A stretch of 64,000 nt of DNA from Pararhizobium sp. YC-54 (lineage in GTDB: Bacteria > Pseudomonadota > Alphaproteobacteria > Rhizobiales > Rhizobiaceae). The position numbers and the translations under genes were made by a program. The notes beneath the pieces were generated by a model, which did no database searches, was not told the origin of the DNA, and saw only the letters and a list, made by a program, of their open reading frames with translations. This document shows, piece by piece, positions 55,085-61,631 of the stretch (position 1 is the first letter of the stretch; each line of letters opens with the position of its first letter). The DNA is taken from contig NZ_JAOYTH010000008.1 of the NCBI RefSeq assembly GCF_025847205.1, positions 247,864-311,863 on the forward strand, in the 5' to 3' direction.

Positions 55085-56485
55085 TTAGAGAATTTCGTCC
55101 CGGAGGTAGTACCAGCGGTACATCCCCCATTGGCCAAGACGCCTGAATGGGGTCAGAACGCCGTGGCTTGGCAGGGGCGAGGTGAAGATCGGAAGGTCGA
55201 GACCGGCCCCCTTGCCGGCGACCATCTGGGCCATGCGGCGGCCCGCCTGGGCGGAGTACATGACGCCGTTGCCGCCGTAGCCGAGCGCGTAGAACAGCGT
55301 CTGCTTCGGATCCGGCTGGAAGATGCGCGGCATCATGTCATGGCTGACATCCACCCATCCCCACCACGAATAATCCACTTCGATGCCGCGAAGCACCGGG
55401 AACTTGCGATAGAGACCAGCCAGAAGCATATCGAGATGCTTCGGATTGGTAGCGTCGCGGCCGGTGATCGCGCTGCGGCTGCCAATTTGCACCCTGCCGT
55501 CGGGCATCATCCGGTAATAGTGGCGCAGGGTCCGGGTATCGGTCAGCGGGATGCGCGCCTTGAAGTTCAGCGTCTCCTGTTCGCCCGCCGTCAGAGGCCG
55601 CGTGACGATCGAATTCGACAGGATCGGCATCAGCCGGCGCTTGGTGAGCGCATTCATTCCCGGCGAGGTGTAGCCGGCCGTGGCGATGCAGACCGAACGC
55701 GCGCGCACCGTACCGCCCGGAGTGCGCAGATAGTGCACGCCGCCCTTGGCCGTGCAGTCGAGCACCGGGCTCGATGTATGCACCTTGGCGCCGAGCCGTC
55801 GCGCAAGCCGGAGGTAGCCGAAGGCGAGCTTGGCGGCGTGGATGCCGATGCCATCCGGCTCGTACATGGCGCCGCACGCCTCTGAATCACGGACGAAATC
55901 GCTGTGAACCTCGTCGCGCGAAACCATGCGGGCGCGATAACCGAAAACATCGTTCAGCACGCGGACCTCGCTTTCGAGGCCCGGCAGGACCTTGTCGCGG
56001 TGGGCAATGTAAAGGTGGCCGCCGTCCTGGGGCTCGCACGCAATTTCCGGCTCGCTGATCAGCGAGCGGAACAGGTCGAAGCCTTCCGCCATCTCGGCAT
56101 GCATCTTCCTTGCGACATCGACGCCCCAGCGCGCAATCCACTGCGACCGCTTCAGACGGCCGGCAGAGATCTGTGCCTGCCCGCCGTTGCGGGTGCTGCA
56201 TCCCCAGGCAACGCCGTTCGCCTCGATCACCGTCGCCTTGATGCCGTGTTCGCGTGCCAGGTGAATGGCGCAGGAAAGCCCGGTATACCCGGAGCCGATG
56301 ATCGCCACATCGACGTCGATATCCCGCGTGATCGGCCCGTCGTCGTCCGGCTCGGGGCCGGCGGTCCCGATCCAGTATGTCGGAGCGTAATCCTTGCCGG
56401 CTCCCGGGCTGCGGGCGTGCTCGGGATCGTAGGCCGGGTCGAATGGTTCTCTGGCCGTCTTGGACGTGGTGGTCTGCGGTTGCAT
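55085..56485 (-). CDS. tauY: Taurine dehydrogenase large subunit (FAD oxidoreductase)
   Basis: A 466-residue DAO-type flavoprotein. An N-terminal extension precedes the dinucleotide-binding motif VAIIGSGYTGLSCAIHLA (about residues 60-77). CSTRNGGQAQISAG is typical of this branch and YGGNGVMYSAQAGRRMA binds FAD near the C-terminus. With TauX it oxidatively deaminates taurine to sulfoacetaldehyde and ammonia, passing electrons to cytochrome c. It lies 41 bases before xsc and 18 bases after tauX. Confidence 0.9.
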   Translation of the reverse strand: MQPQTTTSKTAREPFDPAYDPEHARSPGAGKDYAPTYWIGTAGPEPDDDGPITRDIDVDVAIIGSGYTGLSCAIHLAREHGIKATVIEANGVAWGCSTRNGGQAQISAGRLKRSQWIARWGVDVARKMHAEMAEGFDLFRSLISEPEIACEPQDGGHLYIAHRDKVLPGLESEVRVLNDVFGYRARMVSRDEVHSDFVRDSEACGAMYEPDGIGIHAAKLAFGYLRLARRLGAKVHTSSPVLDCTAKGGVHYLRTPGGTVRARSVCIATAGYTSPGMNALTKRRLMPILSNSIVTRPLTAGEQETLNFKARIPLTDTRTLRHYYRMMPDGRVQIGSRSAITGRDATNPKHLDMLLAGLYRKFPVLRGIEVDYSWWGWVDVSHDMMPRIFQPDPKQTLFYALGYGGNGVMYSAQAGRRMAQMVAGKGAGLDLPIFTSPLPSHGVLTPFRRLGQWGMYRWYYLRDEIL

Positions 56486-56503
56486 GTGCCTTACTCCGAC
56501 ACC

Positions 56504-56890
56504 CTAGTAGCGAGGCTGAACAAGCGGGCGGTTCTTGCGGAACGCCTGCTTGCGGACGATTTTGCCGTCTCTGAACGTGAACAGGTCGCAGCCCTCCGCC
56601 TCGATGCGGCTGCCGTCCGCAGTCGTGGCGGTGAAGAGCCATTCCGAGACACCCCGGTCGCCCTGCACGAAGTGACTGTGATTTTCCCACTGCGCGTCCG
56701 GCATCGTCTTCCAGACGTTGCTGAAAGCGCTGGCGATCGCCTCGGGACCTTCGAAGCGGGCACCGTAGGCCTCCGTGCCGCCGACCGCATTGAAGACGCA
56801 GTCATCGGCAAAGAAGCGCATGACACCGTCGATGTCATGCCGGTTGAAGGCATCGAACAGGCCTTTGAGATCGGTTGCGGTCAGTGTCAT
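56504..56890 (-). CDS. tauX: Taurine dehydrogenase small subunit (NTF2/SnoaL-like)
   Basis: A 128-residue NTF2-like fold protein, as described for TauX. Landmarks: LFDAFNRHDIDGVMRFFADDCVF and WLFTATTADGSRIEAEGCDLF. I chose the ATG at 56890 because AAAGGAT lies about 8 bases upstream; an ATG two codons earlier is too close to it. Further in-frame extension reaches into the permease intergenic region and is unlikely. Works as the small partner of TauY. Confidence 0.85.
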   Translation of the reverse strand: MTLTATDLKGLFDAFNRHDIDGVMRFFADDCVFNAVGGTEAYGARFEGPEAIASAFSNVWKTMPDAQWENHSHFVQGDRGVSEWLFTATTADGSRIEAEGCDLFTFRDGKIVRKQAFRKNRPLVQPRY

Positions 56891-56999
56891 GGTCATATCC
56901 TTTGGCTTGTCGTGAGGCATGGCTTCGCCGGAGACGGGAAACCGTCTTTGGTGGGCGCAGGCCGGGTTCAACTTTAGTGCCGGGGCTGCTCGCCGCCGG

Positions 57000-57827
57000 T
57001 TACAGGCGGCCCTTCCAGGGTATGAGCACCTTCTCAAGGTAGCGGATCAGGAGATCGAAGGCGAAGGCGAAGATGCCGATGATGAAGATGCCCATGATCA
57101 CCGTGTCGCTTTCGAGATTCTCGGCCGCGTTGAGAACCATGAAGCCGAGACCCCGGTTCGCGGCAACCATTTCAGCCGCCACAAGGGTCGTCCAGCCGAC
57201 ACCGATACCGATGCGCATCCCGGTGAAGATTTCCGGCAAGGCCGCCTTCATGATGACCTGGCTGATGACCTGCCGTTGGGTGGCGCCCATTGCATAGGCC
57301 GCGTGGATCTGCTCCGTCGATACCGAACGCACCCCTGCCCGCGCCGCAATCGCCATCGGTGCAAAAATTGCCAGAAAGATCAGGAACACTTTCGGGAACT
57401 CGCCGATGCCGAGCCAGATGATGACCAGCGGCAGGTAGGCGAGCGGCGGCAGCGGACGGTAGAACTCGATGATGGGATCGAACAGCCCGCGGACGAAACG
57501 GTTGACGCCCATCAGGATGCCGATCGGAACAGCGGTGAGCATCGCCAGCAGGAAGGCACCGAACACGCGGCCGAGGCTGGCGAGCGTATGTTGCGTCAGC
57601 GTCGAATTGGACACGCCTTCGGTCAGCGCCCGCACGAACTTGTCCCATACCGCCAGCGGGGACGGGAGGAAGAGCGGCCTGACCCAGCCCGATTCCGTGA
57701 CGGTAAACCACAAGGCGATGAGGACGAACGCCGTGAGAAGGCTGATCATGAGGCTGCCGCCGTCTCCGGGAGCGCCGAATATCTTGCCAGGCTGGACGGG
57801 TTTGACCCGCATGACTCTCTCAAGCAT
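57000..57827 (-). CDS. tauC: Taurine ABC transporter permease
   Basis: A 275-residue permease of the TauC/SsuC family, starting at 57827 (MLERVMRVKP) with GGAGGTG upstream. It has about six membrane segments, LFLPSPLAVWDKFVRALTEG in the periplasmic loop and the coupling loop AYAMGATQRQVISQVIMKAALPE. It ends in the basic RYLEKVLIPWKGRL. It overlaps tauB by 8 bases. Confidence 0.93.
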   Translation of the reverse strand: MLERVMRVKPVQPGKIFGAPGDGGSLMISLLTAFVLIALWFTVTESGWVRPLFLPSPLAVWDKFVRALTEGVSNSTLTQHTLASLGRVFGAFLLAMLTAVPIGILMGVNRFVRGLFDPIIEFYRPLPPLAYLPLVIIWLGIGEFPKVFLIFLAIFAPMAIAARAGVRSVSTEQIHAAYAMGATQRQVISQVIMKAALPEIFTGMRIGIGVGWTTLVAAEMVAANRGLGFMVLNAAENLESDTVIMGIFIIGIFAFAFDLLIRYLEKVLIPWKGRL

Positions 57828-58632
57828 GTGCCACCTCCGGATTTCCAGACGCTCGTTCGTCGCCATAAATGATGCCGAGAACCTCTTCGCGCATCTTGAT
57901 GAACTCGGGGCTGGACTTGATTGCCCGCGCATTGCCTTCGGCAAGGAACTGGCGATTGAAATCCAGGTCGTAGGTATGGGTGATGCGCCCTGGGCGCGGC
58001 GACATGACGATCAGCCGCGAGCCGAGAAACAGGGCCTCCTCGACACTGTGCGTGATGAAGAAAAACATCTTGTTGGTGAGCTGCCAGACCTTGAGCAGCA
58101 ACTCCTGGATGGTTTCGCGCGTCAGCGCGTCCAGTGCCGCCATCGGCTCGTCCATCAGCAGCATGGCGGGATCGCAGGTCAGCGCCCTGGCAATGCCGAC
58201 GCGCTGCTGCATGCCGCCCGACAGATGATAGATCATGTGGCGGTGAAAATCCTGCAGGCCGACGAGCGCCAGGTTCCGGGTCGCGATCTCGCGCCTCTTG
58301 GCCTTGTCCACACCGCGCAGCTTGAGCCCGAATTCAGTATTCTCGATCACGTTGAGCCAGGGCAGAAGCGCATGCTTCTGGAAGACCACGCCGCGGTCCG
58401 CGCCGGGTCCGTTGATGCGATTGCTTCCGAGCGAGATATCGCCGGTCGACGGGGCCATGAAGCCAGCCATCAGATTGAGCAGCGTTGTCTTGCCGCAGCC
58501 CGATGCGCCGAGAGCGACGACAAAGTCTCCGCTGTTGATAGTAAGATTGACACCTTTCAGGGCGATCACCGCCTGATCCGAGTATAACCCCGGATAGGTC
58601 AGACTGATGTCCCTTACGCTAAGCGTTTCCAT
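57820..58632 (-). CDS. tauB: Taurine ABC transporter ATPase
   Basis: A 270-residue nitrate/sulfonate/taurine-type ATPase. Walker A GASGCGKTTLL, Q-loop FQKHALLPWLNV, signature [16 protein letters not shown], Walker B MLLMDEPMAALDAL and switch FFITHSVEEALF are intact. Together with TauC and TauA it imports taurine under sigma-70 control through TauR. Separated from tauA by a hairpin (58684-58711). Confidence 0.94.
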   Translation of the reverse strand: METLSVRDISLTYPGLYSDQAVIALKGVNLTINSGDFVVALGASGCGKTTLLNLMAGFMAPSTGDISLGSNRINGPGADRGVVFQKHALLPWLNVIENTEFGLKLRGVDKAKRREIATRNLALVGLQDFHRHMIYHLSGGMQQRVGIARALTCDPAMLLMDEPMAALDALTRETIQELLLKVWQLTNKMFFFITHSVEEALFLGSRLIVMSPRPGRITHTYDLDFNRQFLAEGNARAIKSSPEFIKMREEVLGIIYGDERASGNPEVAHA

Positions 58633-58683
58633 GAGAAATATCTCCCTGCACCTCTGTCCCGGTCATGTAGGCGATGGTTGGTG

Positions 58684-58711
58684 GCGCCAGCCGCCCTGAA
58701 GCGGCCGGCGC
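58684..58711 (-). terminator. Hairpin between tauA and tauB
   Basis: An 11-bp stem (GCGCCAGCCGC / GCGGCCGGCGC on the plus strand; one A-C mismatch that is G-U in the minus-strand RNA) with a 6-base loop begins 14 bases after the tauA stop. No T-run. Likely raises tauA mRNA relative to tauBC. Confidence 0.6.
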
Positions 58712-58725
58712 TCAATCGCGTGGGG

Positions 58726-59745
58726 TTATTTCGATGCCGCCTGAGCAAAACTCGCATTCACATAAGGGGCGTAGTCATCCAGCGCTTTGTCAATTTGCTT
58801 CTGCTCGACAAGGAACTTGGCGCTTTCGTTGAGCGCGCGGGTCGCTCCGCCGCCAAGCCATGCGTCGGAAGCCTGCTCATCGGCATTGGGGAAGGACAGG
58901 AGACCCAGAGCCTCGACAGTGCTGGCGCCGTCGCCGCCGATCAACTTGACGATGCTCTGGACCTGCGGCGAGTCCGCCGTCCACGCCGCCTTGTTGGCAT
59001 TATAGTCAGCGTAGGATTCGGCCAGAACCTTGGTGAAGGCCTCCATCAGCTTCGGGTTTTCCTGCGCCCAGCCCTTGGCGACCACCAGGCCGTCAAACGT
59101 CGGGACGCTGGCTGCCCCGATGACCTCGGAATCCGAGATCACCTTGCCCGACTTCAGGATTTCGGACAGTGCCGGCGGCCAGACATAGGCCGCGTCGATG
59201 TCGCCGCGCTGCCAGGCGGCAACGATCTGCGGCGGCTTCAGGTTGAGGATCTCTACTTCGCGCGGATCGATATTCCAGACCTTGTTCATGCCGACGAGAA
59301 GATGGAAGTGCGACGTCGAGACGAAAGGCACCGCAACTTTCTTTCCCTTGAGGTCTTCCGGCTTGGTGATGCCGGAGCCGTCGCGGGCGACCAGCGCCTC
59401 CGACTTGCCGATATTGTCGAGGATCCAGAAGAGCTGCAGATCGACGCCGCGGGTCGCGGCAGACGCCGTGCCTGTGGAGCCGATCACTCCGATCGGCACG
59501 TCGCCGGATGCCAGCGCCGTGGTGATGTCACCGGCGGAGCTGAACTGGCGCCAGTCGATCGTGTAGCCGGTCTCCTTGGCCGCCGCATCGAAACGGCCAT
59601 CGGCGATCGCGGTTATGAACGGGCCGACGATCTGCTGATAGCCGACGACGATCTTGGTCTCCGCATAGGCGGCACCCGACGTCAAAAGTCCCGCGACGAT
59701 ACCGGCGGCGGCGGCCACACGGCTAAAGTGGTGTTTAAAGAGCAT
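58726..59745 (-). CDS. tauA: Taurine periplasmic binding protein
   Basis: A 339-residue sulfonate/nitrate/taurine binding protein. The ATG at 59745 (MLFKHHFSR) has GAGGAA upstream and gives signal peptide ...GLLTSGAAYA before ETKIVVGYQQ. Landmarks: VIGSTGTASAATRGVDLQLFW, KKVAVPFVSTSHFHL and IDAAYVWPPALSEI. First gene of the tau operon, divergent from tauR. Confidence 0.93.
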   Translation of the reverse strand: MLFKHHFSRVAAAAGIVAGLLTSGAAYAETKIVVGYQQIVGPFITAIADGRFDAAAKETGYTIDWRQFSSAGDITTALASGDVPIGVIGSTGTASAATRGVDLQLFWILDNIGKSEALVARDGSGITKPEDLKGKKVAVPFVSTSHFHLLVGMNKVWNIDPREVEILNLKPPQIVAAWQRGDIDAAYVWPPALSEILKSGKVISDSEVIGAASVPTFDGLVVAKGWAQENPKLMEAFTKVLAESYADYNANKAAWTADSPQVQSIVKLIGGDGASTVEALGLLSFPNADEQASDAWLGGGATRALNESAKFLVEQKQIDKALDDYAPYVNASFAQAASK

Positions 59746-59838
59746 TTTCGTTCCTCTCATTTGATTATTGTCAGTATTGCCCCGTCGGGTTACCGCAGTC
59801 TTCTTGAGAACAAAGATAAAGGCTGTGCCAAGCTTGCG

Positions 59839-59870
59839 TTATATCCAGTTGGTAAGTTAGATGATTCCAG
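59839..59870. promoter_or_regulatory. Candidate TauR binding site (two direct repeats)
   Basis: On the minus strand CTGGATATAA (complement of 59839-59848) and CTGGAATCAT (complement of 59861-59870) are direct repeats spaced 22 bp, about two helical turns. Recalled from Rhodobacter, TauR binds CTGGACYTAA-type repeats; the first copy matches CTGGAnnTAA. They lie between the divergent tauA and tauR genes. Confidence 0.65.
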
Positions 59871-59886
59871 ATGAGCTTCACCTGGG

Positions 59887-61392
59887 GTGAGTTGCGTGCA
59901 GACCAATGTTTCTGAAACGATTTTCTTCATTGACCGGGAGAGCGGGCTCGGCTTGCAGGCCCAGTTGCGGGAAACCGTGGTCTCGGCCGTGCTCGCAGGC
60001 CGTCTCCAGCCCGGCGCGCTCCTGCCTTCGACGCGCGGATTGGCCAATTATCTCAATATCTCGCGCATCACCGTGACTTTGGCTTATCAGGAACTTGTCT
60101 CCCAAGGCTATGTGGAGGCGGCGAGCCGCAGCGCCTACCGTATTGCCGGAAACCCGCCCGGTAGAGAGCTTGAGAGCGACCGGCCGCCCTCCGGGGCAGC
60201 GCCTGTCGACTGGACCAGCAAGTTGAGGATGGATTTTTCGGTTGTGCGCCAGGTCTCCAAGCCACTGGACTGGCGGCGCTACCCCTACCCCTTTTTGTAT
60301 GGCCAGATGGACCCGTCCCTGTTCGACCTCAACGCCTGGCGGGATTGCGCCCGGCGGGCGCTCGCACGTGAAGACTTCATCTTGATGGCAAGCGATTTCG
60401 CAGCGGCCGACGATGTGAGGCTCGTCAACTACATCTGTTCGCGTACGCTTCCGCGGCGAGGCATCAACGCCAACCCCGACGAGATCCTGGTTACCGTCGG
60501 CGCGCAGAATGCCCTGTGGATCGTGACGCAGCTGATCCTGGAGAACGGCTCCAACGCGGTCTGCGAGAACCCATGCCATCCCGACATCAGCGCGTCGCTT
60601 CTCTTGACCGGAGCGAAGGTCACGACCGTCGATGTCGATGAAGAAGGCCTATCTCCGGATGCTCTGCCGGAGAAGGTCGATGCCGTGTTCGTGACGCCCA
60701 GCCACCACTCGCCGACAGGCGCCACCATGCCGATCGACCGAAGGGTCCGGCTTCTGCAAGCCGCGGCCGAAAAGGACTTCGTGGTCGTTGAAGACGACTA
60801 CGAATTCGAAATCAGCTTTCTTGCTCCGCCGTCCCCGGCGCTCAAGTCCTTCGATACCGCAGGGCGCGTGCTCTATATCGGCAGTTTCTCCAAGTCGCTG
60901 TTTCCGGGTCTGCGTCTGGGCTATCTCGTGGCGCCTGCGGCGTTTATCCGCCAGGCGCGCGCCCTGCGCTCGTTGATGCTGCGCCACCCGCCCGGGCATC
61001 TGCAACGTACGGTCGCCTACTTCCTGGCGCTCGGCCACTACGATGCCGTGCTGCACCGCATGCGCACAGAATACCACAAACGCCATGTCCTCATGGCCGG
61101 AGCACTCCGGCGCGAAGGCTTGACGATCGCGGGCTCGTCGGCCTTTGGCGGAACGTCGTTCTGGATGGAGGGACCGGAAGGGCTCGATGCCGACCGGCTG
61201 GTGAGCGATCTGCGCCAGGATGGCGTCCTCGTTGAGTCGGGGTCGCCCTTCTTCCCGAAGAGCGACGCGCCCTGCCGATACTTCCGCATGGGATATTCTT
61301 CGATCTCGTCCGAAAATATCGCCGAGGGGGTCGCGCGCGTACGGGCGCGCATCGATCAGCTCTTGGGAGAAGACGCTGGCTCTACTGCATGA
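59887..61392 (+). CDS. tauR: MocR-family regulator of taurine genes
   Basis: A 501-residue GntR/MocR regulator. The N-terminal winged helix has TRGLANYLNISRITVTLAYQ (about residues 44-63). The C-terminal aminotransferase-like domain has VVEDDYEFEISF (PLP aspartate) and GSFSKSLFPGLRLGYLV (PLP lysine). Such proteins sense an amine through PLP; TauR activates tau genes on taurine. Start is GTG at 59887 or 59896 (VQTNVSE), both plausible; GGGGTGA precedes the latter. It is divergent from tauA. Confidence 0.9.
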   Translation: MSCVQTNVSETIFFIDRESGLGLQAQLRETVVSAVLAGRLQPGALLPSTRGLANYLNISRITVTLAYQELVSQGYVEAASRSAYRIAGNPPGRELESDRPPSGAAPVDWTSKLRMDFSVVRQVSKPLDWRRYPYPFLYGQMDPSLFDLNAWRDCARRALAREDFILMASDFAAADDVRLVNYICSRTLPRRGINANPDEILVTVGAQNALWIVTQLILENGSNAVCENPCHPDISASLLLTGAKVTTVDVDEEGLSPDALPEKVDAVFVTPSHHSPTGATMPIDRRVRLLQAAAEKDFVVVEDDYEFEISFLAPPSPALKSFDTAGRVLYIGSFSKSLFPGLRLGYLVAPAAFIRQARALRSLMLRHPPGHLQRTVAYFLALGHYDAVLHRMRTEYHKRHVLMAGALRREGLTIAGSSAFGGTSFWMEGPEGLDADRLVSDLRQDGVLVESGSPFFPKSDAPCRYFRMGYSSISSENIAEGVARVRARIDQLLGEDAGSTA

Positions 61393-61474
61393 TTCCTGAA
61401 ATCGGAATCGATCTCCATGCAGCAAATTTAAAGCGCTACAGCGCCGCACGTCATTCATGACGTGCGGCGCTGTA
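61384..61474 (+). repeat. Intergenic dyad repeat, copy C
   Basis: After TGCATGATTCC, a short GATTCC/GGAATC dyad and GCAAATTTAAAGCGC comes a perfect 18-bp inverted repeat, 61437-61454 with 61457-61474, around a 2-base centre. TACAGCGCCGCACGTCAT pairs with ATGACGTGCGGCGCTGTA. It starts inside the last codons of tauR and may also terminate it. Copies A and B are shorter. The rest of 61393-61631 shows nothing else I recognise. Confidence 0.7.
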
Positions 61475-61631
61475 AGTGAAAGTGACCTGATTGCTCTAAT
61501 CCCAAAACTGGATCGTTTTGATGAGAGCCCCCTCAAGAAACCCAAAACTTCTCCTGAAAACTGGAGGGCGTAAGGGTCTTAGGTCAGTGCTCCGCACAAC
61601 GATTTGGATGGTAGGATGACGCCGGCATTCG

